Source: Gracilaria gracilis
Taxonomy: Eukaryota > Rhodophyta > Florideophyceae > Gracilariales > Gracilariaceae
Reading direction: 5' to 3'
DNA length: 64,000 bases
Assembly (NCBI GenBank): GCA_030374805.1
Contig: JARGSG010000190.1
Span: 558,001-622,000, forward strand
The translations under genes were made by a program, and so were the position numbers. Numbering within the stretch: the first letter of the stretch is position 1; each line of letters begins with the position of its first letter. Shown here piece by piece: positions 34,328 through 45,800 of this stretch. The notes under the pieces were generated by a model, which did not search any database, was not told the DNA's origin, and saw only the letters and a list, made by a program, of their open reading frames with translations.

Positions 34328-36151
34328 TCATGGCTTAGCTCCTTTCGGAGGGTGGTCAATAAAGACATATTGACCCGGCGTAGCAGTTACCACTTGGGTT
34401 ACCTTTCGGTCGTAGTCCTCCTTGTACCGCTTCTGGGATGCTGTGAGCTTGCTCTTAGCATACTTGAGAGCACGTCTCAACCTCAAAAGGGTATTCCGTT
34501 TGACCTGTGACGGTGTGAGCGCTCCGGCGGCTTCTTGTCCTACTGGGTCCCCTTCAACAACAATACCTGGTGGGTGTCTTGACAGTATTAGATCGAACGG
34601 CGTAGTTTTGCGTCGCTCGATGAACCTGAAGGTTATATGCATATGTCAAGGGCTGCACGAGCTCGTCCCAACCAGTTTGGTGTTCTTCCGTATAATGTCG
34701 CAGCCTAGATACCAGTGTTCGGTTTAAAGCGCTCCACTTGCCCATTCGTTTGCGGATGGGTAGGCAGTAGTGAAGTAGTTCTTAATACCCAAGAGGTTAC
34801 AAACAGCTTCAAAGAACTTCGAAGCTAAGTTCGAACCATTGTCGGTAAGTAGATAAAGCGGTGCACCATACGGGTAGATCCAATTGTTCAAGAACGCCAC
34901 CGCGAGGGTCGTCGATTTCGTGTCCTTCAAGGGTATCGCTCGCGTGAGCTTCGAGAACCTGTCGGTGATTACGATGATGTACTGATATCGCCTTGTGGTT
35001 TTTGGTAATGGACCCAGAAGGTCTATTGCGACGAACTCGAGAGGACCCGCTGCAGGGAATAACTTCAAGTATTTCCTGTGCTTCCGGAGACCTCCACGGG
35101 TACGTACGCAAGATTCACATTGACCTACAAAGGTATATATATCATTAGCCATATGAGGCCAGTAGTACCCTTGCCTCAAGGTGTAGTACATTCTCGTACC
35201 TCCAGGGTGTTCTGATAGCTTTGGGTAGTGGGCTAGGTACAGCACCCGAGGGCGCAGCACCTTGGGCACTACCTTCTGAAGGGAACCATCAATAGGAGCT
35301 CGCCTCACCAGGAAACCATTTCGGTCGACGTCAAAGTTCGAGTCTTTCATACCTACTTGGTCCATGAGAGAGCGGCAATAAACATCGTTTGCTTGCTCTC
35401 TCAGGAATTCCTCGCGGGTAATTGGCATGACGTCTGTTTCCTCGAGGGCGAGTATTTCCCGAGCGATGGCATCACTAAACCACGTATCCTCTTCGGGTAG
35501 AGTCCAGTAACCTTCTAAGGTATCACCATCAGGGTTGGTAGAGATGGTAAAGCATGGGATATCATCCTCTACCGGCTCGGTGTCCAAACCATCTGTGGTA
35601 ATGCGAGACATCGCGTCTGCGACATTGTGCTTGATACCTGGACGGTACTCTACGTCATACTCGAACTCTGAAAGTCGTAACCGCCATCGGGCAAGTCTGC
35701 CTGATGCGTCGGCCAGACCCAGTATCCACCTTAGGGCATCATGGTCGGTTCGAAGCGTGAAAATTTCACCATATAGGTAGGGACGGAGCATCAACATGCT
35801 CCAGACTACTGCCAGACATTCCTTTTCGGTTGTTGTGTAGTTCTTTTCTGCAGCGTGCAAAGCACGGCTCCAGTACCCTATAGGTAGTTTGTCGCCGTTT
35901 TCTTGCTCCTGCATAAGACAACAACCAATTTGGGCGTCCGAAGCGTCAGTATCCAACGTGTATCGTAAACCAGCTTTGGGTAATGCCAAGATGGGAGGTG
36001 TCAAGAGCGCATGTTTCAGCGCCTCGAACGCATCCATTTCCTCATTGGTAAGACATTCAAACCTTGTAGGTTGACCTTTCAGCAGCTTCCTGTTGAGGGG
36101 AGCCGATATCTTGGCACATCCCTTGATAAACCGGCGGTACACATTGCACAA
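34328..36151 (-). pseudogene. RNase H and integrase of the chromovirus
   Basis: The RNase H part: LRYTLDTDASDAQIGCCL, YTTTEKECLAVVWSM and LRTDHDALRWIL. The integrase zinc finger: H-x3-H in ...LAHYPKLSEHPGG and CESCVRTRG. The core: FVAIDLLGPLPKTT (first Asp) and LLTDNGSNLASKFF (second Asp). The region of the catalytic Glu and the following GPY-like part are disrupted by three single-base insertions, at about 34758-34760, 34723-34725 and 34606-34609. Together they shift the frame and then restore it. The C-terminal segment (TLLRLRRALKYAKSKL, PGQYVFIDHPP) is again in the original frame. Not functional as sequenced. Confidence 0.8.
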
Positions 36152-37993
36152 ACCTATAAAGGATCAGATTTCCGTCTGAGACGTGGGTGGCTTCGCCTCC
36201 TGCACGGCCCGGATATTCCGCGGCGTCACTTCTAACCTCCCAGGGCTGATGATATGACCAAGGTATTCTACCTCTTTGGTGAAGAATTCGCACTTGCGGA
36301 GCTTCAACGTTACTCCAGATTCCCTCAAAAGGTTCAAAACTTCCCTAACATGGTGGAAATGTTCCTCTACCGTTCTGGAATATATGATTACATCGTCTAT
36401 GTATACCAGAGCGGTTCTCCACTTCACCTTCGAAAGGATTATATCCAACGCCCTCTGAAAGGTAGCCGGGGCATTTCGCAACCCAAAGGGCATACGCGTA
36501 AAACGGAATAACCCAGCGTGGCAAGTAAACGTAGTTTTGTCCTTGTCTTCTTCCCTGATAGGTACCTGCCGATAACCACAATTGGCATCGAGCGTAGTAA
36601 AGATCTTGGCGTTGCCTAACGAATCTATAAACTCATCCATTCTAGGTATTGGGTACGAATCCCTTATGGTCATACTATTCAGCCCTCTGTAGGCCCCACA
36701 GAACCGCATATGGGTATCATTCTTCTTTGCCACCAGAACCACAGGGTTGGCCTAGTCCACATTTGCGGGTTCTATGACACCTTCACGGAGCGTTCGCTCG
36801 ACCTCATTGAGCTCAACCTCACGGGCTTTTGGACCTGCACGGTAAGGCTGCTGGTAAATGGGTTTCCAGCCAGGCACCATATCAATACGGTGCTCTGTAG
36901 CCTCAATTTGGCCCAACCGGCCCGACCACATGGGTTCAAATTCTTCTAAGAGACTGAGGATCCGGTCTCGGAGAGCCTGGTTCTCCGCACCGATCTGGAC
37001 TTCCTCTCTCCAATTCCGCACTGGGTCCAGTTCCATAATCTTTTCCTGATCCCTAACCTTAGAGGTACTGGCGATCTTCTGTTCCATTTTGGTATTTGTC
37101 GATAACGGGGGCGCATATGCAGGGTATGGCGCATCCGTTCCTCCCCCTTCCTTAGAGGTGGCGACCTCGCCCAACACATTAGGTGAGACCTTGAAAACCC
37201 CTTGTGGTGCCGGCAGTGCGATTCCAATAGTGGTATTCTTGGGTAACTTAACAATGTGATTGCTAAAGTTACTCAAGTACACCTTGAAGGCTTGGTTAGG
37301 GATGTTGTCGATAATCCCGTTTGCCATCAAGACGAGATGTCTTTCTGCCAACCTAGGATGGTTCTGTAGCATTACCAATCCTGGAACTGCGCATGAGACG
37401 TTCACTACCATTTGGGTCATAGCCGGAATTGAAACCAATTTGGTGAGCCGTATCTTGTCTGAAACCGTTTCGGTGGGTATATTGAACCTCGGCTTCTTAC
37501 GCCAACCATCTTTGGTCCGCGTATTACCCAGTATAGCAATACGACCACCTTGACGGAGAGCGACCGTTCGGGACCCTGGCAAAATTGCCTTGACATGTTT
37601 GTCAATAAAGTTGGTCCCGAGGATACAGTCTGTCGCCAAACGATCCACCACAAAGAAATTGAGCTTCACCTTCAAGGTTCCAAATTGTACCACAGTGGTT
37701 AACATTCCTCTAAGGTGCAGTGGGCGCTCATTAGCGTCCACCAGCGGGTTGATAGTCGGGGCAGGCCGAATGTTCCGCAAGACCGCATCGGGTATGACGC
37801 GAGCGTTTAGGACATTTGGACCGGCGCTGGTATCGAGTACACACGCAACGGGGACCTGTAGGTAATTGAGAAAGCTTACTGAAGCATTAACTTTATAGTT
37901 ATTGTACTTCATTAGACACACCACATTGGGTACATCTGATTCTTCTTTTTCCACCATTAAGATTTCCCGTTCCGGTATCGACGGGCCTTCCAA
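36152..37993 (-). pseudogene. protease and reverse transcriptase of the chromovirus
   Basis: Same frame as the RNase H-integrase part. The protease-like region has VLDTSAGPNVLN (retropepsin D-T-G-A with Gly replaced by Ser) and later DCILGTNFIDKH. The RT begins with IYQQPYRAGPKAREV and TLREGVIEPANVD, then TAG at 36752-36754 where family members have Trp (WxNP). It continues through VLVAKKNDTHMRFCGAYRGL, YPIPRMDEFIDSLGNA, FTTLDANCGYRQVPI, FGLRNAPATFQRALD, LVYIDDVIIYS (YxDD) and LGHIISPGRLEV. TGA at 36164-36166 then precedes FIGLCNVYRRFI, probably CGA changed to TGA. Both lesions fit C-to-T type changes. Confidence 0.8.
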
Positions 37994-38013
37994 TTCACGG
38001 TTAGGGGTGGCCC

Positions 38014-40185
38014 CTACGCTAACCGTTCGGTGTTTTCCTGCTCCTCTTGAGCGGGACTGTCCTTCTCCAAGATTGGTGTTTCCTCGACGAGATCAACCTG
38101 AGATGGTGATGGTTGAGCTTGTACCCTCTTTCCAGATCCATATAGGTTACGGTGGTTTTGCTGCCTGGCACTGATCAGATGTTCGCGCACCCCTGGGGGT
38201 ATTTTGTCACATCTGTTCGCCAGATGGTCTGGCGACAAACAGAGCCAGCAAACCAATCCACCTGTCTGGGGATCACGCATTGCCATAGAGGTAGGTCGGG
38301 TAACCGGATTGGTCGGTGCTGTAGCATAGGAAGATGCTTGCGAACCACCCGTTGAGGTTTGTTGAGTGCTCGCCGCACTCGGTGGCGACCTTACCGAAGC
38401 TGGTGGTACTGTCGACGACCAATTACCAATGGAGGTGGCTCGTGACTGAGCCTGCGGCGCAGTCACGAGATGAACTGCCATTCCTGTTGGTACGCGAATG
38501 AGCGAATCTCCCTCTGAGGTAGTGCTTTCTTCTAGCTCCAATACTGACCGTTTCGGTTTATCCTTTGAGGTATGGGACGCCGACGGCTTCTTTCCGTGAC
38601 GGAGAGTGTCGCCTAGTCCCTGGGCATAACGGGCAAGCCCATTATAGTCCACCTTACGGTTGTTCGCCAGGTAATTGCGTACCTGCGAACGGATCGCTTT
38701 GTCAACATTGTCGGCAAAGAGCGACTTCAACCTAGTAGTGGTAAAGACATTACCGCATCGGGTGGCCAGATTCCAAAGGCCCAACGAGAATTCCATTTCG
38801 GTTTGGCTAGAGCGTTGGCGATATGCCTGCACCTCAGCGTAACCTTCCTGGATAACCTCATCGGTAGCGTAAGTTTCCAACATGAAATTAACCACTTCTG
38901 GGTACGTCTCTAACATCTCTGTCCCCTCTTCATCAACCGCCAGGGTATTTCCACGGAGCCTACCTTGCAGCAAGTGGTAAGCTTGACCTTTAAGGTAAAA
39001 CTGGAATAACCACATGGCAGCACCTTCGGAAAAACCATTTTGGTCACATGCAATCTTGAACTTCTGTAGAAACTCAATTACCGCAATGGGATCATCACCT
39101 GTGAAGGTAGTATCACCCATCTGGAAGCTGAGCTTCTTATGGTGCTTGGTGATCTTCTGCGCAACCTCTTGGGTGTAAGCAGAGGATCGGTTTCTCAACC
39201 AATATGACCTATAATCAACCGCTTTGGTGAACATATCGTTCAGCGGCTGACGCACCTCTAGGGTTGTATCGGTGTCCGAATCCGAGTCGGACGACTCGTA
39301 CCGTTTCTTCTTACCTTTCCGGTTTCTCTTTGACGACTTCTTCGCCAACCTGTTCGGTCTCTTCTGGCGTCTACCTTTACGGTCATCATCCGACGATGAA
39401 CCAGTATCGGTATCGGAGCTCGAGGAATCGGGGTCAGAGTCGTAGCCGCGATTATTTCCCTTTTTCCTCCTCCTTTCTTTACCCTTGCGGTTTCTTCTTC
39501 GTCGCACCTCATCTGGGTCAGACGAATCGTCCTCAGGTCCACCAGCCTTGGTGTCCTTTCGAACGTTACCTTCAATGGGTGGCAAGTACACGTCTCGAGG
39601 GCACATCTCTATATGGTCCTCTTGAGCTTGCCTTAAACCTTGTAGGTACGCACTATCGGCCGGAATTGGCTTGATTGGTGCGGAAGAACCGGCAGGGATC
39701 CCTTGTGGTATGCGAGTAACCATCTTCACCCCAGGGGTTTTTGTTTCCGCCATTCCTTCAGAAACCCAAAGGTCTTGAACCACTCGGTAGATATGCTCCC
39801 GGGCACCCGTTAAGAGGTATGTTTCAACCAATTTAGGTATGCGTTGAGAGAGCTCGTGCACGGCTCGATCAACCACCAAGCGGGTAACGGCGTCCATGTC
39901 CATTGAGGTCATAGCTTCATTAACCGTAGCGGTAAAAAGAGCTTTCGCTCGATCTTCCAATTGGGGCCAAAGGTCCTCAACCGTTGTCGGCAAATCCTTG
40001 TTAGGTTCAGGAGCCAACGGTGGCTGAGTGCCCGTATCCTTTGAGGTTCCGGCCCGAGGTTGCCGAAGCAACTTCTCGGGATTATCCAGAATGGGTTTAG
40101 CGGCCGAAGCCGCAGCAGAACCCTTGTGGCTAGGTGGCGCGCTAGAGCCACGAGTAATCCTTGTAGGTCTTTCCATAGTGACCAA
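38014..40185 (-). CDS. gag polyprotein of the chromovirus
   Basis: 723 codons with no stop. The N-terminal region is charged, with a Ser/Asp/Arg/Lys-rich low-complexity tract (about residues 240-310: DSDPDSSSSDTDTGSSSDDD). The capsid-like domain follows (KLSFQMGDTTFTGDDPIAVI, GAAMWLFQFYLKGQAYHLLQ, FMLETYATDEVIQEGYAEVQ). Near residue 660 a CCHC zinc knuckle reads CWLCLSPDHLANRC. Gag packages the RNA and forms the cytoplasmic particle. The ATG lies about 115 bp inside the element from the PBS. The next frame (protease) starts within 25 bp in another frame (38014 against 37993), so frameshifting or reinitiation is needed for pol. Confidence 0.85.
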   Translation of the reverse strand: MVTMERPTRITRGSSAPPSHKGSAAASAAKPILDNPEKLLRQPRAGTSKDTGTQPPLAPEPNKDLPTTVEDLWPQLEDRAKALFTATVNEAMTSMDMDAVTRLVVDRAVHELSQRIPKLVETYLLTGAREHIYRVVQDLWVSEGMAETKTPGVKMVTRIPQGIPAGSSAPIKPIPADSAYLQGLRQAQEDHIEMCPRDVYLPPIEGNVRKDTKAGGPEDDSSDPDEVRRRRNRKGKERRRKKGNNRGYDSDPDSSSSDTDTGSSSDDDRKGRRQKRPNRLAKKSSKRNRKGKKKRYESSDSDSDTDTTLEVRQPLNDMFTKAVDYRSYWLRNRSSAYTQEVAQKITKHHKKLSFQMGDTTFTGDDPIAVIEFLQKFKIACDQNGFSEGAAMWLFQFYLKGQAYHLLQGRLRGNTLAVDEEGTEMLETYPEVVNFMLETYATDEVIQEGYAEVQAYRQRSSQTEMEFSLGLWNLATRCGNVFTTTRLKSLFADNVDKAIRSQVRNYLANNRKVDYNGLARYAQGLGDTLRHGKKPSASHTSKDKPKRSVLELEESTTSEGDSLIRVPTGMAVHLVTAPQAQSRATSIGNWSSTVPPASVRSPPSAASTQQTSTGGSQASSYATAPTNPVTRPTSMAMRDPQTGGLVCWLCLSPDHLANRCDKIPPGVREHLISARQQNHRNLYGSGKRVQAQPSPSQVDLVEETPILEKDSPAQEEQENTERLA

Positions 40186-40306
40186 TAGTGGTATCCAATT
40201 GCTTCGCGAGTATTCCTACGAAACCAAATAGGTGTGTGAACTTCCAGAATCCTTTCGAATGTCTTCTGTTCACCGGTAAAGGTGCGACAAAACCAAGAAA
40301 CTTCTA

Positions 40307-40319
40307 GGTCGGGAGACCA
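40307..40319 (-). other. primer-binding site
   Basis: Three bases inside the 5' LTR, the minus strand reads TGGTCTCCCGACC. It starts with the TGG that pairs with the CCA end of a tRNA. It is not the initiator-Met type (TGGTATCAGAGC), and I cannot name the tRNA. Confidence 0.65.
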
Positions 40320-40322
40320 AAA

Positions 40323-40830
40323 TGTCGTACAAATACCGATAAGGTGTGGGGTTCGCCTGGTAGAGGGAGCGCGCGAGGGCTCAACCTAAAGGGGAAAAAC
40401 ACACAACCAATATGGTAGTAGGGCACCTGAAACCCGCAGGGGCAAACGGCGGGGCAACTAGTCTAGACTGTGTAGGTGTACGGTAGTAGACGTCGACGCG
40501 CGGTAAAACCTGAATAGTAATAGAGTAGCAAGTGACCAAGATGGTATAGTTACTGCCCTAGTGGTGCCTGACTTTACAATACCCGAGGAGGAAGGCGAGG
40601 TGCACCACAATATATACAAGGTGCACCGACGCCGATCTCCCCTGCGGGCATGACGTCATCGGCTGTGCCCATGACCTACTGTCATGGGCCAGCAATGCTA
40701 AACTATCCTAGACTATAAATTAGAAATTAGAAATTATAAAATACAGAATACCAATTGGGTATAGTGCAGCCAGCAAGGCGCACCAGTAGGCCCACGTGGC
40801 ACCAACCCATTGAGGTCTCATTGTACTACA
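40323..40830 (-). repeat. chromovirus LTR (5' LTR of the leftward element)
   Basis: 508 bp, with six transitions relative to 29659-30166 and no indels. Confidence 0.9.
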
Positions 40831-40835
40831 ACCGA
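40831..40835. other. target-site duplication, right (ACCGA)
   Basis: Matches 29654-29658. Confidence 0.85.
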
Positions 40836-41799
40836 CGACGGATCAAGAGAGAACGAGTCTAGAAGTCGAGCGAACGGTGCCGTAAGACGGTGTAATGCTC
40901 CTACGGAGAACCACATGAGCGAAGCTACGACCCGTGCCAACTGCGGGAACAGGGCCGATAGCGGAACGAGACACACACACACGAGTGTCCAAATATAACT
41001 CTGTACAGAGGCGGAAGCGAGACCTGCACCAGGAAAACGATGAACTGAACAAAGATCCGGTACCTCGGTGAACTACAACAAATACAATCTGATATTGGGG
41101 TAATTAGCGAAACAAGCCAGAAACTGGTAGTAAAGAACTTCCTTAGGGACCTTGAGGGGTGATTGTACCGAGACCAGTCGTGGTTACTCTCCTTAGAGGA
41201 GCCGTGAACCTACGTAGGCAGTAGCAACCATGGCCCAGCCTTCGGGACGAAGACCACGTACTTCAAGAAGAAGATACGACTCAGGTGAGTTTTACTTAGT
41301 GGCTCCAGGGCGAGATCGCCCGAGCATATATACTATCTACTGTATCTAGGGCTGCGCACTCCCACGAGGGCTCTACACGTGGACAACCCAGTATCAGGGT
41401 GCCACAGTATCTACTCAGCGGGTGTGACGCCAAATATTTGGACAATTATGCCACAAGGCCCTACTGTACACCTATTTCATATGTTCTATCCCCGATTCAC
41501 CCAACAAGGTACGTCCCAACAATATTTCCAATTTCACCCGAGACGGGGTCCATATTCATAGTCTGACACGTCAGGGCTCAATGGATAGAGCTCCATTATG
41601 AGAACCTTCATTGTGCTGACATCGGATTGCCATTGCTCCACAAAAGTCTCTTGCGAGCTAACCAAGGTGATATGGAATTTCTCTCTCAATCTGTTCCTGA
41701 TATTTTGGAGAAACCATTAACTTGCCGGATTGTGCTCGACTGACAATTTTCCAAGGTTCCGTGAAAGATTAGATCCACTTTGTTGTTACAAGATCCTTT
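40836..41799. other. remainder of the older host element, non-coding
   Basis: It continues the sequence interrupted by the chromovirus. It carries CTCC..GGAG and CCC..GGG micro-hairpins (40898, 41189, 41212, 41362). No gene. Near 41577, GGCTCAATGGATAGAGC looks like a tRNA D-arm, but no other tRNA arm follows. Confidence 0.45.
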
Positions 41800-41894
41800 A
41801 TGAGTGTGAAGAATGATTCAGGGGGGTGTCCCGACAACGCCTGGTACACCCCTCAGGTGGATAATCCCCATATCTCCGATGGAGATATGGGGCA

Positions 41895-41918
41895 GAGCGC
41901 AGCGTGGAAGCTGCGCTC
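41895..41918. repeat. 24-nt hairpin module, identical to 26361-26384
   Basis: Preceded by GGGGGGTGTCCCG (41821) and the hairpin CCCATATCTC against GAGATATGGG (41868-41891). These are the same modules as at 26361, in opposite order. Confidence 0.6.
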
Positions 41919-42163
41919 AAGTGCTGTCTCCTGCGCCCGTGGATGCTTTGAGCGCCGCCGAAGGCCCAACATGAGTACAAAGCGGCGGCGCGGTGTCGTT
42001 CCGTGCCACCAAATGCACAACACGAGCACAATGCAACGGCGTAGTATCGTTCCGCGCCGCGAGCGCTGCTACAACTACTGCCGCCAGCGCTACTGCACTA
42101 CCGTCGCTACCACGATGGAGAAGGCAATGTTAGGCACAGCTAATGCGAATACAAGCAGGCAGT

Positions 42164-42559
42164 TTACTCAACAAGACGGTCTTTCAACAATTCATTCATC
42201 TGTGACACGTCTCCTGCGGGCTTTTTGGACATTGTGGTCGCACGAACGCCGACACGTAGCCCAAACAGAACTCCACGCAGACACACAGTTGGAAAACGGG
42301 CGCAAAGAATATGCAGTACGTTATCAACAGAACGGAACGAGATCTTCTGACGCACAATGTTTTGCAACATACCCTCAAACTCCGCCATTAGCTTCGGTGA
42401 CCAAGAGATGTCGACTCTGACGCGGGAACCCGTGAACTGGCACGAACTTTCCACTGCCTCGTCATCGATTAACGAGCAGCGGAGGGTATGTAGGTCTGCA
42501 GTATCATCATCAGTGGCTTCGGCCACCAAAGCGGTCGCGTTGGGCCTATTGTTCGACAT
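42164..42559 (-). CDS. hypothetical protein, 131 codons
   Basis: A minus-strand frame starting MSNNRPNATALVAEATDDDT with an ordinary soluble-protein composition (RVRVDISWSPKLMAEFEGML, VDNVLHILCARFP). The opposite-strand frame 41800-42420 overlaps it and is probably its shadow, or the reverse. The minus frame has a natural ATG and balanced residues, so I prefer it. No family is recognised. It lies between the retroelement blocks and near the hairpin module at 41895, so it may belong to a mobile element. Confidence 0.3.
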   Translation of the reverse strand: MSNNRPNATALVAEATDDDTADLHTLRCSLIDDEAVESSCQFTGSRVRVDISWSPKLMAEFEGMLQNIVRQKISFRSVDNVLHILCARFPTVCLRGVLFGLRVGVRATTMSKKPAGDVSQMNELLKDRLVE

Positions 42560-42899
42560 GTTGTGGGCGGTGTTCGTGCGGCTTGCGGCCGGACTGAAGC
42601 GGACTTAGAACTAATGGCGGCTTAAATGGGATTCAACATGACTGAAGTACACTCACGCGAGTGAGTATCAACAATGCCCAAGAAATAGGGATACTATGCG
42701 CAGCACCCAAGCGGGGACAAAAGAGCGTGCAGCGACGATAGCAAAGGGGCACGAGACAGACGTGCAGCACCGGTAGCGGCGGCAGAACGACCCTATCGGA
42801 AACTAGACGATGAAGAATCGGCTAGGGGGTGCTTAAGGTTTACCACGGTCAGCTCTGTCCAGCGGGAGGTGCTTAAGTGCATCTCCGGGAACAGCAGCT

Positions 42900-45800
42900 A
42901 CGTGTCGAAAAATAATAAACAATCTACCTACAAAGGGGGCCCCTGAGGACTTGCACAACACGGTGCATGAGCCCTACACGTGGACACCCTGAGGGGCACC
43001 TTGTGCACACTCAACTACTATTATGCTACTATGCATACCCAATATGGGCTGATTCTATTGCACTACAGACTCCCCTTCTTGAGCCTGGCTTCGTCCCGAG
43101 GCTGGCCAAACATTCCCATACGGATAGCATTCGCGAGCGCCAACACATCCAACCACAATCTTTGAATCCGGCAAGATCCCACTTTGGTAACCATCAAGCG
43201 CGAAGGAGCGCTACAGAATGCCCATGCGGGGAGCGCGGTCTACGCGGTAGACCAGCCGACGCGGCGGAGCACATTTGATTGTATTTCGAAATCCCAAACG
43301 GGCGGATAACAAGCGGGGCAGCGACGGATCGAATGGGAGACGAACAGAGTCCCTTTATATCAAGGGTTGCACGATTATTGTAAACGCCGAACTCCCAATG
43401 GGTATAAAAAATAGCGATCGACGCCCGGAGGGAAATGACGGAAGCGGTGTGGTGCGGCAGTCCCACAGGTTATACTCGCGTAGTTCCAGCCATGGAGTAG
43501 CCGCGACGATATACGCAGACCGACGCGACGAAATGCAAAACCCACAACGAGGGCTAATGAAGCCCCGTGTGTACCCTGGGCCCCGCCCCTAACCGGAGTC
43601 CTGTCCTTTTGTGGCAGCGTTCCCAGGCGGGGCGAAGATCGAACGTTTGGAGCACTGCGGGCTGGCTGCCATTACTAAGTTAATTCCCATCTCTGCGGGT
43701 TGCGCCAATATCGACCATGGACCACGAAGAACAGCGCTTTCCCGATGGGCAAGTCAGTGTAGACGTGGTCGGCTTCCTTTTGCCGAGACGCCGTGCGGGA
43801 GCCACGCCGCAAGTATTCCCAGAAGGGGCAACAAGCGAGTGTTCAATGTCCTGATACTCTGAAGGTACGCTTGCAGTTCACGCAGTCCCTAAGGGTCGCA
43901 GATATGTAACCTTTGCGTCCCGGAGTGGGTTCCTTATTCTCTCTCCCTTCCCGTTTGCTGAGAGCCGTAGCCCACATGGGTGCAGTTTGCCTTCATCGCG
44001 ATTCCCCGGCGAAGGGTCTGGTCCGCGCCTCTTACACGATAGACCCCTTGGGAGTATGGCGAGTCTCCGGTCTTTAAGATCAAACACACCCACTGGGAAA
44101 TACGCACTCAATGTCGGTATGCGAGACACGCGCGAACAGCCGATTCGATCCCGTTTTGGAGCAATTAGTTTGATTGACAGCGTTCCCGGGACTGCGCAGG
44201 ATTCAATTCCCAAAGTGGGTGGAAATCCCTAAGACGTTGCGAACTCGCCCTCGTAAATGGTTATTCCCGTCGGGTATGTCGACGTAGGCACTGTTCGTAC
44301 CCTTCAGGGGTATTTCGCACGTGCAAAGGGTCCCTGATGGAAGTATCGAGCGCGGTAACGAACGTCCCGGTGACGGCCAGGTTTCCTTAGTAGGCTGTGG
44401 TCCCGGTGGCTTGCGGGAATCCTCCCAATGGGCGCGACAACGGTATCGAATGTCCCAGTGAGGGCCAGGTTTCCTTACTAAACTGTGGTCCCTGTGGGTT
44501 GCGGGAGTCGGCTTAATGGGCGCGTAAGCTCTTATAGAGTCAATGAAGGACTTCTGCTTCCCTTCATGCCTTTGCGGGACGCGCAGTAGCGGCAAAATCT
44601 TCCCCTTCGAGGGTCAGATCACGCATGTCGACATTGATCGTCACGTGCGCAGCGTGCGGCACTGTGCGAATGCGGCGCAAAACGCCCTGGTAAGGTCTCT
44701 TTCTCTTGTTGGAGTTCGGTTGGGCTCCAAATGCCGAGATATCTCGGTGGAAAGCACCGTGAGCCTCGTTGGACGGCTGCAGTGTACACGCGGCGGTGCG
44801 CACGTACGCTTTGCGCGTGCCAGCAAGGCCGTGTGGTGCACAGTTCGCCATGGTGCGCAATGTGAATGTCCTCTGTAGGCAAATAGGAAAAAATGCTCTA
44901 AATTCCCAGGGGGTTACTTGCAAGGAGAATCAAAAAAGCTTGCCTGGAAATTACTCTCCCGTGTGGGGCCAAAAAAGGTGGATTCTTTGTTTCGCCCGTA
45001 TGTCCGAAACGCGGACGTTTCAAGGGCTCGCAGAGCCCGTTTTGGGGTGCGCGGCACATCAAAATACTTAGAATTTTTTGACCGTGCCGAACCGCCTCCC
45101 TACCGGCTAATACTGTAGACCGAATCGGCTACCCACGCGCGTGGCCCACGTGGCGTTTTGCACGCTTGCAGCAGCGCATAATAGCGCGCGCGCCTGTGCA
45201 TGGCGCGCGCGTGTCCCACTTGGGTAATTTCCGAGTGCAACGGCGCACGCCAGCGATGTACAGCTTCCCGTCGGGTGTGCACAGTCCTCAAGAGGGTTTT
45301 GCGCTCCGCATTGTGGGTGTTCCAAGTCGTTCCAAGTCGTCCTAAAGGGGTCCCAACGGCTTCCAAAATAGCGCAATCCGTTCCCGAGTCCTATGCGAGA
45401 CCCAAGAAGGCTTTGAACTGGCGCTATCCCGCCGGGAAAAGTTTTGGCCGCCATGGCCGGGGGGAGACTATGCCAAATTTTTTCTTGCCCAAACGGGGAA
45501 AGTGGACCAAACTCGGCCGAGAAGGTTCGTGGAAGGTGCGCGAGCATGCGCAGCTGCGTCGCGCAAGCAGGCGGACTATGACGATGTAGAGAATTGGAGC
45601 AATGGCTTCCAGGAGTTCTGCAACTATGGGTCGCTGTCCCGTAGGGCGTTGACGGTCAAGAAACCATGAAAGGCAGTACCGTCAGCGGCCAGCATATCTT
45701 AGACTCATATGGTTGAGTCCCCGCCTTCCTCCTCGAGGAGTTCAGGCGGCCACTGCGCATCTAGAAGAAACGTCCCAGAGGGTTCCGCCGCGGTTCTAGG

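Larger units (their letters stand above)
29659..40830 (-). mobile_element. Ty3/gypsy chromovirus, complete, 11.2 kb, mutated ORFs
   Basis: Bounded by two 508-bp LTRs (TG..CA) and a 5-bp duplication. It is transcribed leftward. Next to the right LTR is a primer-binding site, then gag (38014-40185), protease plus RT start (36752-37993), RT (36164-36742), RNase H and integrase (34724-36151), a broken integrase C-part (34328-34745) and a chromodomain tail (33734-34222). A non-coding block, a long antisense ORF (about 30866-32842), the PPT and the left LTR follow. The LTRs differ at only 6 of 508 positions, all transitions, so insertion was fairly recent. Even so, pol has three in-frame stops and three 1-nt insertions. 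It sits inside an older element (29.52-29.65 and 40.84 onward). Confidence 0.9.

Noticed and set aside
41577-41600. tRNA-Arg-like D-arm (GGCTCAATGGATAGAGC)
   Set aside because: No anticodon arm, T-arm or B box follows at the proper distance.
41800-42420. 206-codon plus-strand ORF
   Set aside because: It overlaps a more natural minus-strand frame and is rich in Arg, Cys and His, as shadow frames often are.
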